A stretch of 64,000 nucleotides of DNA, from NCBI GenBank assembly GCA_016778305.1, contig JADHPT010000005.1:42566-106565 (forward strand), read 5' to 3'. Of this stretch, positions 53,501-62,221 are shown in pieces. Under the pieces are notes generated by a model, which had not been told where the DNA came from, ran no database searches, and saw only the letters and a program-made list of their open reading frames with translations. Position 1 is the first letter of the stretch. Every line of letters starts with the position of its first letter. The translations under genes and the position numbers were made by a program. The DNA comes from Candidatus Poseidonia sp. Lineage in GTDB: Archaea; Thermoplasmatota; Poseidoniia; Poseidoniales; Poseidoniaceae.

Positions 53501-56185
53501 GAGCGCTACGCCCCACGAACCATCTGGGTCAGAATAGCCATCGCCGTCGCCGTCGGGGCAACCGTTCCGATCTTGGTCTGACGGTCCAGCAACACTGGCA
53601 CATGCATCAGCACCGTTTGATGTGGTCCATCCGCTATCTGCATCCGAGAAGGAATCCCCGTCGGAGTCCGTACATCCGTAACGGTCACCGGTGGAATTGC
53701 CAGCGGTTGAGGTACAGGCATCGGCCTCGTTACCTGCAGCGTTGTCGCCATATCCATCATAATCGGTGTCAGCCCATTGACTTAGATCCGAAGGGAAGGC
53801 ATCTGCGCCGTCGTTAACAGTCCATCCGCTGTCAGGATTGGAATAGCCGTCACCGTCGGTGTCAGGACATCCATCTCGATCTTGGCTGGAGGTTCCTGCA
53901 GTCGTGTTGCAGTCATCTTGATCATCGATGTATCCGTCCAAATCAGCATCTTGCGTAAGGTTGGTGAGGCTGTAATCACCCGTCATTGCAAGGGCGAAGA
54001 ATTGGGGACCGGTCGGGATGCTGGTGCCCACGACGTGAACTTCCCACGTACCTTGAGCGGGAGCAGACAACGTCATCCCGAGGAGATTGTCAACATTGTT
54101 GCTCAGATTTGTCCACGTTCCTGCAGGGCTCTTGACTGCCAAATCAACATCGTTCACCAAGTTCGTGGAAGCCGCAGGGGTAGAGGCAGGATCCGTCCAA
54201 GAAAGTGCGAAACTGATGTCGTCAGCACTGGAGGATACGTTAAACGACCATCCACGATCGTCATTGGTTGACACTGATTGGTCTTGCAACCACGATGTGT
54301 TGAGGGCTTGTGACATGTTCACTCGACCCCATCCTTCGTGATCGTTTGGTGCCGCTTCACCCGCACCGTTCGTGGACGAACTGTACTGTCCTGTCATGTC
54401 GTGAGCACTGGCGGTGAAGATGGCTTTGACGAGGGCAGAAGTTGGATTGCTTTCTCCGAGGTTTTCCGTAAGGTGTTCCAACAGAAGGGCCGTAGCACCT
54501 GCGGTGAGTGGGGTTGCCATGCTCGTGCCGCCCATGTAAGTGTAACTTGCGTTATGAGCCAACCATCCAGTATCGGTCGTGCTACGAGATTTTGCCGAGA
54601 GAATCATGGTCCCAGGGGCTGAAAAGTCTGGTTTGAGGCGGTCGTCATCGGTCGGTCCTCGGGAGGAAAATGCCGCCATTCCATCGGGGTTGTCGGCCAA
54701 TTTATCGGTTGAAATTGGTGAGGCATACTTCGTACTGCCCCACACCCAAGACATGTTCGCACGTGCATTTTCAGTAGCGCCTACGGTGAGTACATTCTTT
54801 GCAGTCGCAGGTGAGCCCATGGAATCCAAATCGATTTCACCGTCGCGTGGATTGGTGTCAACACCCTCGTTGGCTGCTGCGAAAAGAATCACCAATTCAT
54901 CGTAGGTTCGAGCACTGCTATCGGCTTGCATCGACGATGTCGTGTATTGACCTGCGACGCTTGAGCCCCATGAATTGGTGTGTACTTGGCTTCCGTTGTC
55001 CCAAGCGAGTTTGAACAAATCGTTGAGGTCATTGGGTATTCCGAGCAACTCCTCCGCTCCACCACGCGTGGTGGCAATGGAATGGAAGAGAAGGTGTGCT
55101 TCTGGGGCAGCTCCGATAATATCTCCGTTGCTGTGAGTTCCATCACCCAATACCGAGCCTGCAACGTGCGTTCCGTGACCGTGTTTGTCTTCAGCGTCGT
55201 CACCGCACGGACTCATCCCGTAATAGGTGCAGGTGGAGGCGGGAGGCGGGAAGGAGAGAATACCGGTAATGTGGTCGCGGAAATCAGGATGCATGTTTGA
55301 ATTGTTCACGCCGTTGTCGAGGCCCGTGTCGGCTACGGTAACGATGATACCGGTCCCGTCCAGTCCGTTCCATCCGCTGTCAATGCTTGCCATGTTGGTG
55401 TTGTCCCACAGGTCATCGACATGCATGACTTCGATACCCTTGCTGTTCAATATTTCAAAGAAGGGCTTTGGCTCAATCCATTCAATCTCGGGTTGGGCTG
55501 CGAGCCAAGTCAAGCCATCAGCGTCGACCGCCATGGTGGCAAAACGCCCTGAATGCGAATCCAAGGCGATGCCGCTTCGTTCGTTGATACCATCAGGGAG
55601 CTCCTCACCAGAAAGAACCACGTTGACAATGGCGCCTTCCTGGTTGACGAAGGGGTTGGCAATCTCCATTTCAACGCCCAGCAAGCCACGTGCGAGGTCG
55701 GTACGGATTTTGTCGGTGGAGTCCATGACGGCCATGCCCTGTACGTTCAAGGACGCAAGTTGGGCGGGCGTTTTGTCGTTGACGTCACAGTGGAATCCGG
55801 TCGGCGGAAGGAATGAATAGCACTTGATGCCTTCATCAGCGAGATCGTGGAACCATTGCGATGGCACTGGATAGGCGTGACTGAGGATGTGGAAACCACT
55901 GACGCTTTCCTCACCCGTTCGCTCGGTCCATTCCGTAGGGGAGAGCAACGAAACATCACGGTAGAGCAGGTGTGTTGTGTCCGTTGCATCATCACTTGTC
56001 AGCCAGCCGTGTTCACTGTCCGCTCTTGGTGCGATATTCAGCATGGAGAGCAGTTCCAAATCGGCATCTGTTTCAACGTCAATATCCGTGGACTGCACTC
56101 CATTCGCCATGGCGATAGGGGCCATGAGTTGAAGCAACATCAGGCCGATAAGGAGGATGGAACTGGGGCGGCGACTGGTCAGCAT
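50576..56185 (-). CDS. Giant subtilisin-like protease with TSP3-type repeats
   Basis: An 1869-aa secreted S8 protease. MLTSRRPSSILLIGLMLLQLMAPIAMANG is the signal peptide. Catalytic residues are Asp in VADTGLDNG (about 284), His in HGHGTHVAG (about 336) and Ser in GGTSMATPLTAGA (about 554), with oxyanion Asn likely in FAAANEGVD. A P-domain-like region follows to about 740, then 15 Asp-rich calcium-binding units to about 1640, then a beta domain and a membrane helix (AALGALVLFVLMGALMIRGH) with a basic cytoplasmic tail. It probably degrades protein at the cell surface, with the repeats as a rigid calcium-stiffened stalk. GAGGGAGA precedes the ATG. Confidence 0.95.
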   Translation of the reverse strand: MLTSRRPSSILLIGLMLLQLMAPIAMANGVQSTDIDVETDADLELLSMLNIAPRADSEHGWLTSDDATDTTHLLYRDVSLLSPTEWTERTGEESVSGFHILSHAYPVPSQWFHDLADEGIKCYSFLPPTGFHCDVNDKTPAQLASLNVQGMAVMDSTDKIRTDLARGLLGVEMEIANPFVNQEGAIVNVVLSGEELPDGINERSGIALDSHSGRFATMAVDADGLTWLAAQPEIEWIEPKPFFEILNSKGIEVMHVDDLWDNTNMASIDSGWNGLDGTGIIVTVADTGLDNGVNNSNMHPDFRDHITGILSFPPPASTCTYYGMSPCGDDAEDKHGHGTHVAGSVLGDGTHSNGDIIGAAPEAHLLFHSIATTRGGAEELLGIPNDLNDLFKLAWDNGSQVHTNSWGSSVAGQYTTSSMQADSSARTYDELVILFAAANEGVDTNPRDGEIDLDSMGSPATAKNVLTVGATENARANMSWVWGSTKYASPISTDKLADNPDGMAAFSSRGPTDDDRLKPDFSAPGTMILSAKSRSTTDTGWLAHNASYTYMGGTSMATPLTAGATALLLEHLTENLGESNPTSALVKAIFTASAHDMTGQYSSSTNGAGEAAPNDHEGWGRVNMSQALNTSWLQDQSVSTNDDRGWSFNVSSSADDISFALSWTDPASTPAASTNLVNDVDLAVKSPAGTWTNLSNNVDNLLGMTLSAPAQGTWEVHVVGTSIPTGPQFFALAMTGDYSLTNLTQDADLDGYIDDQDDCNTTAGTSSQDRDGCPDTDGDGYSNPDSGWTVNDGADAFPSDLSQWADTDYDGYGDNAAGNEADACTSTAGNSTGDRYGCTDSDGDSFSDADSGWTTSNGADACASVAGPSDQDRNGCPDGDGDGYSDPDGSWGVALGADAYPNDATQWIDSDGDGYGDNPPPATTGDACPSSSGLSNQDRYGCTDTDGDGYSDPDSGWTVAANNADAFVSDATQWADGDGDGYGDNATGNNPDACPSTAGTSTQLGRLGCADSDGDGYADVDDAFPSESTQWADADADGYGDEASGFQADACPSASGTSTRDRFGCPDSDNDGSSDNDSSWTVGNGADAFPSDATQWVDGDGDGYGDNPAGTNGDQCPTFSGTSTQDRLGCPDTDGDGYSDADSLWTIDDGADAYPNDPTRWGDSDGDGYDDGLDDDCPAFFGTSMHDRKGCPDQDGDGYSDPDASWTVNDGADAFMTDTTQWNDTDGDGYGDNAAGNLPDACPSEHGQSWQNGTYGCPDSDADGWANQDDSHPDEFTQWMDADGDGYGDNPGGVEPDSCTSQAGNSTQGYRLGCPDTDGDGWDDVVDALPNLATQWLDQDGDGYGDNASGIQPDACPGEAGTSTIDRFGCVDSDADGVSNGTDAFPNDPTRTTDSDGDGYDDVEDVCPLISGNSTSDRLGCVDSDGDGVSDPTLPVGNLSGWNTSDGADAFPDEPTQSVDSDGDGFGDNINGHEADVCPSESGSSTMDRFGCLDSDADGTSDTNDAFPAEATQWADADGDGYGDNADGMTPDACNATAGTSILDLYGCVDTDGDTVSDSNDLWPADDSQWYDTDGDGYGDEATGTDGDSCPLVAGTSTRGSQQGCLDTDADGWADDTDAFPDERSQHVDSDGDGWGDNQSLGAHKPDHWPDDASRNSAEASLSCTPLTIDLDLAASGYFTFSCTLTTSMASAFAANIDWLATSSVTGESSGHFLTFTSESGNSQTVTFSGNARDVGNHQILLTAYEPGAEIPMDTVTVVLRTEDSNAPVTVYDSEQTSALTALAENSMVQAALGALVLFVLMGALMIRGHSRNVRSDAMRVARAEEMRHSRGISPRSPSPPMIGQQNAPPTVRKRSVNSSVFDDLRRKK
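51260..53960 (-). repeat. Fifteen Asp-rich TSP3-like repeat units
   Basis: I counted 15 units of about 55-60 residues in the subtilase, each with a DSDGDGYGDN-type loop, a C-x(2)-x-G-x-S-x(3)-DR-x-GC segment and often a GWTVxDGADAFPxDATQW segment. The two Cys per unit could form a disulfide and the Asp clusters bind calcium, as in thrombospondin type 3 repeats. At DNA level the units are imperfect, so they are not recent copies. Confidence 0.9.
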
Positions 56186-56296
56186 ATCTCCCTCTATGCA
56201 GGCCTACCACATGAAAGATTGCATATCAGGACTGGTGCTTGCTTGTGGTTGAATTCTTAGCGAGGGTTCAAGAATGCCGAGCATGGGCGTGATTCT

Positions 56297-58150
56297 ATGA
56301 CGAGGGGACATGCATCCAAAGGCAGCAAAGATGCGATGAGTCCAGAGGATCTCAACGAGGGTGCTCAAGTACTCGGCCGACAAATTTGGCGTGTTGTCCC
56401 CTATGCCAAAAAATATCCAAAGCGAGTTGCAACGGGTATTTTCGCCAATGCAGCCGCCCGGTTTTTTGACCTCATGCCCTTTGTTGCCATCGGTTTGGCG
56501 GTTGATTACTTCACCACAGATATCCTGACTGGGCCTCAAATCGTACAGGACATGGTGACGACCATCCACAGCGACCCAGCCTTCGGTTATGGCATCCTCA
56601 TTTTCCTCTGTTTCCTCTGTTTGGCTCTGTTCCAGGGCATCTCTGAATATGCTTGGCAAACGCTCGGATACAATATTCAGCACGATTTGAGAATGGATGC
56701 TACGCGTTCGCTTATCGCCATGGAGGCATCCTACTACGACCTCAGGCAGACGGGTCAAATCATGTCGGTTCTTTCAAGCGACGTCAATCAACTGGAGGAC
56801 GTTGTTTCAGATTCTTCAACATCGATTATTCGAATTGTCATCACCTTTGCAACCGCCTTCATCATCCTGTCGATCATGTCCTTAAAACTCGCAGCCGTTC
56901 TCTTCGTTCCGCTCTTATTCATCGTGCCTGCCGTGTATTGGTTCTCCACTCGCGTGCAGCGAAAATACCGCAAACAACGAGAATCCACGGGCGACATTAA
57001 CGCCGTCCTTGAAAACCTGGTATCGGGAATCGCAGTGGTGCAGGCTTACAATGCACAAAATTGGGAAGCAAATCGTGTAGGCAAACAATCGGGCGAATAT
57101 CGTGACCAAGCCATGGGTGCCAGCAAAGATAGGAATCGCTTCATACCAATGATTTATGCCATTGCTGGCGTTGCCTTCGGTCTCTTGGTTACTGCGGGTG
57201 GTCATCTGGCCAGTCAGAATGAAATCACGACGGGCCAACTCGTGACCTTCCTTCTCATCAGCACACGAATGACCATGCCGATGTTCATCTTTGGTATTCT
57301 GGTCAATCAGCTCCAGCGCGGTGAGGCTGCAGCAAAACGTGTTTTTGCGGTCGTTGACCTCGAACCTACCATCGTTGACAAGGAGGGCGCAAAAGTGCTT
57401 GAAGGGGGCATTCAATCCGTTGAGTTCAACGACGTTTATTTCACCTATCCCAACACCACGATCAAGGTGCTCAACGGTATCACTTTCAAGGTGGAAGCAG
57501 GTGATTTCCTTGGCGTCATGGGCCATACTGGGGCAGGAAAAACAACCATTCTCAAACTACTGATGCGCTATTACACGCCCGACAGCGGCGAAGTGCTCAT
57601 CAACGGTGAGCCAATTACCGATTTCACACTGCATTCACTCCGTGAAGCCATTGGATTTGTCAGTCAAGACCCCTTCCTCTTCTACGGAAGCGTTCGCGAC
57701 AACGTCGTCTACAACCAAGAATCCAACGAAGAAATGCTGAAGGATGCACTTACGATGGCTGGTGCGTGGAATTTCGTTCAAGAGTTGGAAAACGGTCTGG
57801 ACACGATGGTCGGCGATCGCGGTGCCATGTTGAGCGGTGGGCAACGAGCCCGTATCTCACTCGCAAGAGCCATTTTGAGAGCACCAAGTCTGTTGATTCT
57901 TGACGAGGCCAGCAGTGCACTGGATGCTGAAACAGAGCGACGTATCCAAGAAAACCTTCTTTCATCAGGAAAGAACCGTGCTACCATTGCGGTTGCTCAC
58001 CGATTGAGTACCATTCGCAACGCTAATGAAATCCTTTCCATGGTAGACGGAGCTATCGTCGAACGTGGCGTCCACGACGATTTGGTTGCTTCAGGCGGCG
58101 TTTATGCCAGCCAATGGACGATTCAAACAGGCGACATGGCCGGTCTGTGA
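56297..58150 (+). CDS. ABC exporter, fused membrane and ATPase domains
   Basis: A 617-aa half-transporter of the MsbA/multidrug type. Residues 30-330 form the six-helix exporter domain (FVAIGLAVDYF, YGILIFLCFLCLALFQGISEYAWQ, FATAFIILSIMSLKLAAVLFVPLLFIVPAVYWF and others). The ATPase domain has Walker A GHTGAGKTT (about 409), Q-loop FVSQDPFLF, signature LSGGQRARISLARAIL (about 512), Walker B LLILDEASSALD and the H-loop AVAHRLSTI. It would form a homodimer exporting lipids, drugs or peptides. It is divergent from the subtilase, and its stop is three bases from the convergent gene. A second Met (MSPEDLN) is a possible start. Confidence 0.94.
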   Translation: MTRGHASKGSKDAMSPEDLNEGAQVLGRQIWRVVPYAKKYPKRVATGIFANAAARFFDLMPFVAIGLAVDYFTTDILTGPQIVQDMVTTIHSDPAFGYGILIFLCFLCLALFQGISEYAWQTLGYNIQHDLRMDATRSLIAMEASYYDLRQTGQIMSVLSSDVNQLEDVVSDSSTSIIRIVITFATAFIILSIMSLKLAAVLFVPLLFIVPAVYWFSTRVQRKYRKQRESTGDINAVLENLVSGIAVVQAYNAQNWEANRVGKQSGEYRDQAMGASKDRNRFIPMIYAIAGVAFGLLVTAGGHLASQNEITTGQLVTFLLISTRMTMPMFIFGILVNQLQRGEAAAKRVFAVVDLEPTIVDKEGAKVLEGGIQSVEFNDVYFTYPNTTIKVLNGITFKVEAGDFLGVMGHTGAGKTTILKLLMRYYTPDSGEVLINGEPITDFTLHSLREAIGFVSQDPFLFYGSVRDNVVYNQESNEEMLKDALTMAGAWNFVQELENGLDTMVGDRGAMLSGGQRARISLARAILRAPSLLILDEASSALDAETERRIQENLLSSGKNRATIAVAHRLSTIRNANEILSMVDGAIVERGVHDDLVASGGVYASQWTIQTGDMAGL

Positions 58151-58153
58151 ACC

Positions 58154-58711
58154 TCAAGCGGATGCTTGGCGGCCAGTAACGATGTTGGCGATGCCCACGA
58201 GAAGGACAAGTCCAGATAGCCACAAGGGCATCAATGGAACGAAGTCGTAGGGCAAGTGCAAGATGTCCAGCAATGATTCCCCTCGAGAAAAGGTGCCGCC
58301 CAAGGAGGCGGTCGTTAGGATCAGCCCCGATGCGGCCATGCCACCGAGCATCTGCCAACGTTTTCCCCACTTTTCTGCCCAGATACTGGGGCCCTGTCGG
58401 TACCGTACGTTCAGCACACCCAATGCAAGGCCAAGAGAAGCGCAGGAAAGGAACATTTTGTTGATGAGTAACGGATGGTCAATGCCATCTCCAGGGCTTG
58501 AAGCAATACCCGTAGCAATCGCCATTGGCATCGCTAACAAACCAAATGCGAGGGCGAAATGTGCAACATTGTCAAAGAGATTGACATGACGCTGCAGGCC
58601 GAGAAGATGGTGGCTGGCAAGTCCTGCAAAGAGGAAGGCTGCTCCAGCCATGGCAAAGGACCCGACGGTGAGCTCGGTGCTCACGACGTGAAGCGTACCT
58701 GAACTCACCAT
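58154..58711 (-). CDS. Membrane protein, possibly DUF2231-like
   Basis: A 185-aa protein with about five membrane helices (FAMAGAAFLFAGLASHHLLG, VAHFALAFGLLAMPMAIATGIA, LLINKMFLSCASLGLALGVLNV, MLGGMAASGLILTTASLGG, FVPLMPLWLSGLVLLVGIANIVTG). His residues at helix ends (SHHLLGLQRHVNLFDNVAHF, GIDHPLL) and the four-helix core recall DUF2231 membrane proteins, some of which are thought to bind heme. Its start overlaps the stop of the neighbouring CxxxCH protein by one base, so the two are likely coproduced and may form a membrane redox unit. Confidence 0.65.
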   Translation of the reverse strand: MVSSGTLHVVSTELTVGSFAMAGAAFLFAGLASHHLLGLQRHVNLFDNVAHFALAFGLLAMPMAIATGIASSPGDGIDHPLLINKMFLSCASLGLALGVLNVRYRQGPSIWAEKWGKRWQMLGGMAASGLILTTASLGGTFSRGESLLDILHLPYDFVPLMPLWLSGLVLLVGIANIVTGRQASA

Positions 58712-59685
58712 CAGATCTGACCTCCTTCAAATTCCTCATCGGTGAGTTTCGGTATGTTCATGCCCTCGGGCCGACGGTTCTGAAGTGCCATGAAACCTGC
58801 CATGAAGACAACAATGAGGGCAAATGATTGCACGTATGCGGCGCTTTCGTCAACCGTCCAAGGAGCCTCTTCGCTACGCAATTGGAACCAAGGCGTCGTT
58901 TGTGAGGGACCTTCTCCTTCCAAATGGGCGCGCCATTCAACCACGGTCGGTTGAAGCGAGGCTGGTAGGTCGAAGGACCATGTTCCATCGCTCAAAATCA
59001 TGACTTCGGTCGTCTGTATTTCGCCTCCGGCGACCCTCCATTCAACCTCAACGGATTCAACAAAGGCGGTCTCTAATTGCATTGTCGTGCTTTCACCGAG
59101 GAGGCGTTGGGTGGTGGGGGCGTAGTCGGATGTCAATCGGGGGAGGTCTTCCGGCACGAGCACCACCTCCACGACAGCGGGAGTGTTACTTTGTCCAAAG
59201 AACGGGGCTTCACTTCCGTCTTCAGTTCCATGGTGAATGGCTCCGTGCAACTCGTATTGGCCGATGCTAGGGGCGCGCAAGGTCCAGGTTACGTTGCGCT
59301 GATCTTGGGATGGAAGCACGGTGATTTCGACATAATTTTCAGTCCCACCTTCGCTGTTGGAGATGATGGTCCACCCGTCGTCGGATGGCAAGTCTCCCGC
59401 TCCCGAAAGGCTGCTGAGGAGAAAGACGCCGAGGAGCCCTTGTTGTGTGGTTTCGATATTCTCGATGCTAACGGTCACGCTGGTCAGCAATCCTTCATAC
59501 GCCACTGCTTCGCTGTGCAGCGAGACGATTGAAGTGGACGACCGGTTCATGTCGGCGTCACCGTGACACGCACCCCCGCATTGAGCATCAAAAGCGCCCT
59601 CTCCGACTCCGCTCGGGTTGGCTGAGCCGAGACTGGGTGCGAATAACAACAGCGTAGCGAGCATGACCCAGAAGTTTCGACGCAT
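58711..59685 (-). CDS. Secreted membrane-anchored protein with a CxxxCH motif
   Basis: A 324-aa protein. MRRNFWVMLATLLLFAPSLGSANP is a signal peptide, followed by FDAQCGGACHGDADMN, with Cys36, Cys40 and His41 in a CxxxCH arrangement. Canonical heme c sites are CxxCH; the spacing here has an extra residue. About 230 residues of beta-rich domains follow, then one membrane helix (YVQSFALIVVFMAGFMAL) and a short cytoplasmic tail. The N-terminal motif position matches that of the next protein upstream, and both resemble the choice-of-anchor V layout. Function is unknown. Its start is coupled to the upstream stop. Confidence 0.75.
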   Translation of the reverse strand: MRRNFWVMLATLLLFAPSLGSANPSGVGEGAFDAQCGGACHGDADMNRSSTSIVSLHSEAVAYEGLLTSVTVSIENIETTQQGLLGVFLLSSLSGAGDLPSDDGWTIISNSEGGTENYVEITVLPSQDQRNVTWTLRAPSIGQYELHGAIHHGTEDGSEAPFFGQSNTPAVVEVVLVPEDLPRLTSDYAPTTQRLLGESTTMQLETAFVESVEVEWRVAGGEIQTTEVMILSDGTWSFDLPASLQPTVVEWRAHLEGEGPSQTTPWFQLRSEEAPWTVDESAAYVQSFALIVVFMAGFMALQNRRPEGMNIPKLTDEEFEGGQI

Positions 59686-62177
59686 CAGCGCTCACCTCCT
59701 CGACTGAGATTTCGCTGAAGCAGGACGATGGATCCCAGCAGGAGTAAGATGCCGAGGCCAAAACCTCCCGTCGCCGATGCCTCTGGAGTTTCCACGGCAG
59801 GTGGTTCAATGCTGAGGCTGATGGTATCCATGGCGTTGAGATAGATTCGGTCTTGGTCAACGGGCTGGATGGTATATTCATTCAAACCGCTCATCGGAGG
59901 ATTGTCCGTGAACGAGGTATCGTTCACCGTTGCAATCATTTGACCGCCCCGTAGGATATTGAAAGCAGCCTCGTCTCCGTTCCACGACCATGAGAGGTCG
60001 ACCCTTCCGTTACCGTCATGAAGAACCATCAGGCTTTGCACCTGTGGTCCAACGGTCGGCTGAAGCGTCTGGGTGGTGCTGTTGGTGGCACCAAACTCAT
60101 CGCTCACGGTGAGGGTCAAGTCCACGACACCTTTTGGCACCAAGGTCAGCGTGTGTCCCGACGCGCTTCCTGTCGTCCACGACCACGTGTAGGTCAGGTC
60201 CTTTCCGTCAGGGTCTGTTGATGATTCTGCGGACAAGACCACCTCTTCGCCGAACCAAACATTCGTCGAGAGGACCGAAAAAGCAGCACTTGGGGGGAGG
60301 TTGGCGATGACGAGGGTGTGTTCGACGCCTTCGCTAAAGGCTTCACCGTCCCAAACGCTGACATGCATCGTCCAGGTTTGACCGGGCGCTAATTTATCGA
60401 TGGGAACAAGGGTTGAATTTTCAAGTCCAGCATCTCGAAATCCATTCTTGTACCAGTTGGTCCATAGTTCGACAGCATCACCATCTGCATCGCTGGCCAA
60501 TAATTCTGGTGCGAGTTCGCTGAGTGATGTGGAGGATTCAGGCCACTGCAGGACTACAGAAGGGACTGCGTTGAGAATGGTTGCCTTCTCGCTGGTACTG
60601 CTTGCTTCCAATTCGCCGTCGCTTACGATGACCTGCACCGTCCACTCATCGCCTTTGCTAAGGGCTGACATGGGGAGACTTGCCTCGGTGAAGGTGGAGT
60701 ATTCTTGGCCCTGATTGAACCATCGAATGGAGGTAATACTGACCGTATCGCCGTCAGCATCGTCATGTTCGAGATTCATCACAAGGTCGTGCATGGCCGT
60801 CATGCTGCTTGAATTGAGTTGCAGGCTGATGATGACGGGAGCGACGTTAGCGATGGTGATGGAGTCACTTTCTTGCCACGTTGACCAGCCAATGCCGTCT
60901 GAAGCCCGAACGCTTGCTTTCCAAACCTCACCTTTGGCGGTCATGGTAGAAGGAAGAGGGTTCATGCCGTTAGCAGCTTCAATGATTTGACCGTTGACGG
61001 TCCAGATGATTTCGTTGTCAACAATGGCGTCCCCGTCTCCGTCAACTTCGTCCCACTGAACCTGAATGTCTGAGGTGGTATTGGTGGGTGAGGGTGCGAC
61101 GAGACTGACTTGGCTCACAACCGGGGGCGTATTGCCGCTGGCGATGGTCACGTTGGGGGATGGGGTCCAGGCACCAAAGCCCTCACCATCATGTCCGCGA
61201 ACTTCAACGGACCAAACATCGTTGCTGCGTGTTGCGATCGCTGGCAAGGTTGTGGAATTGTCGAGTTCAGGTACAACTTGGCCGTTAAGTTTCCATTGAA
61301 CATGCATGTCAATCGGGTCACCGTCTGCATCATCTGAAAGGTACTGGAAGGACAACTCCGTGCTGGAATCTGGTGCTGTGTCGCTCAGTTGAACGTTGGT
61401 GACCAGCGGCAGCGAATTGGCGATGATGAGCGGCGAAGACATGACCGCCGTTCCAGCATCAATTCCATCGGATGGCGTCACTTCAACGGTCCATGATTGA
61501 TGCTTTGCCGTGGCTGATGAAGGGAGGGTTGCAGTGGTGTGGGAGGGCATGAGGCTGTTGTTGAGGTGCCAAGCAAAACTCGTGCCCGCTTCGCCATCAC
61601 CATCGCTATCGCTGAAGGTATAGGTCGCGAGAAGGGCATCCTCTGTTGTAGGGTTGGCAGGCTGGAGGGTAAGTGAAGACACCGTGGGGGCATTGTTGGC
61701 CGACACTGCTTCACTCAGTGAAATGCTGGTGGTGGCATAATCGTCGCCTCCTGTATTCTGCAGTCCGTTTCCAGAGAGTACGGCGAGATTGAATTGCACC
61801 GAACCCGAGCCGCTCGATGGTGAGGTCCAATCCACGGTCCAGGACGTGCTGGTCCAGGTATCATGGGTTGCTTGAACTCCGTTTGAACTTACTTGAGCGG
61901 CTGAACTTGGATTTGACAGGCTTCCTTTGCTTACCTGTAGGTTGAAGCCCCCGCTTGCAGGAGTGGTAGACATGCCGATACTCAAGGCGTAGGTCGTCGA
62001 CGCATCATAGGCTGATGGAAGGCCGGTCAATACTGGTGATACACTGCCTGCGGCGCCGGAATGGCATCCACAACCAGAGGAGGCACTGTTGAATCTCCCG
62101 TCTTTTTTTGCGTCTACTATGGCGCTCTGACTCATCAAGAGCAAGAGGAGCGTCACGAGCAGAACCTGCGGCCTCAT
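59685..62177 (-). CDS. Choice-of-anchor V-like surface protein with Ig-like repeats and a CxCH motif
   Basis: An 830-aa protein. MRPQVLLVTLLLLLMSQSAIVDAKK is the signal peptide. SSGCGCHSGAAGSVSPVLTGLPSAYDASTTYALSIGMS resembles the N-terminal domain of choice-of-anchor V proteins, whose usual motif is CxxCHSG; here it is Cys36-Gly-Cys38-His39. Residues 165-640 are about six repeated Ig/PKD-like units (VSSLTLQPANPTTEDALLATYTFSDSDGDG and similar, each with a DADGD loop and a final EVTPSDGxD strand). A C-terminal helix (GFGLGILLLLGSIVLLQRNL) anchors it. It is likely an extracellular binding or adhesion protein. Overlaps the next gene by one base. Confidence 0.82.
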   Translation of the reverse strand: MRPQVLLVTLLLLLMSQSAIVDAKKDGRFNSASSGCGCHSGAAGSVSPVLTGLPSAYDASTTYALSIGMSTTPASGGFNLQVSKGSLSNPSSAAQVSSNGVQATHDTWTSTSWTVDWTSPSSGSGSVQFNLAVLSGNGLQNTGGDDYATTSISLSEAVSANNAPTVSSLTLQPANPTTEDALLATYTFSDSDGDGEAGTSFAWHLNNSLMPSHTTATLPSSATAKHQSWTVEVTPSDGIDAGTAVMSSPLIIANSLPLVTNVQLSDTAPDSSTELSFQYLSDDADGDPIDMHVQWKLNGQVVPELDNSTTLPAIATRSNDVWSVEVRGHDGEGFGAWTPSPNVTIASGNTPPVVSQVSLVAPSPTNTTSDIQVQWDEVDGDGDAIVDNEIIWTVNGQIIEAANGMNPLPSTMTAKGEVWKASVRASDGIGWSTWQESDSITIANVAPVIISLQLNSSSMTAMHDLVMNLEHDDADGDTVSITSIRWFNQGQEYSTFTEASLPMSALSKGDEWTVQVIVSDGELEASSTSEKATILNAVPSVVLQWPESSTSLSELAPELLASDADGDAVELWTNWYKNGFRDAGLENSTLVPIDKLAPGQTWTMHVSVWDGEAFSEGVEHTLVIANLPPSAAFSVLSTNVWFGEEVVLSAESSTDPDGKDLTYTWSWTTGSASGHTLTLVPKGVVDLTLTVSDEFGATNSTTQTLQPTVGPQVQSLMVLHDGNGRVDLSWSWNGDEAAFNILRGGQMIATVNDTSFTDNPPMSGLNEYTIQPVDQDRIYLNAMDTISLSIEPPAVETPEASATGGFGLGILLLLGSIVLLQRNLSRGGER

Positions 62178-62221
62178 GAACGAAACTTAATCGAATCCTT
62201 ATTTGATTGTTCGTCATTCAT

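Noticed and set aside
51160-53817. Many plus-strand ORFs opposite the subtilase repeats (205, 208, 133 aa and others)
   Set aside because: They are Arg/Pro/Ser-rich shadows of the repetitive Asp-rich coding DNA on the minus strand.
51260-53960. Possible CRISPR array because of regular repetition
   Set aside because: The periodicity is an open reading frame with protein-level repeats; units are imperfect and there are no unique spacers between identical repeats.
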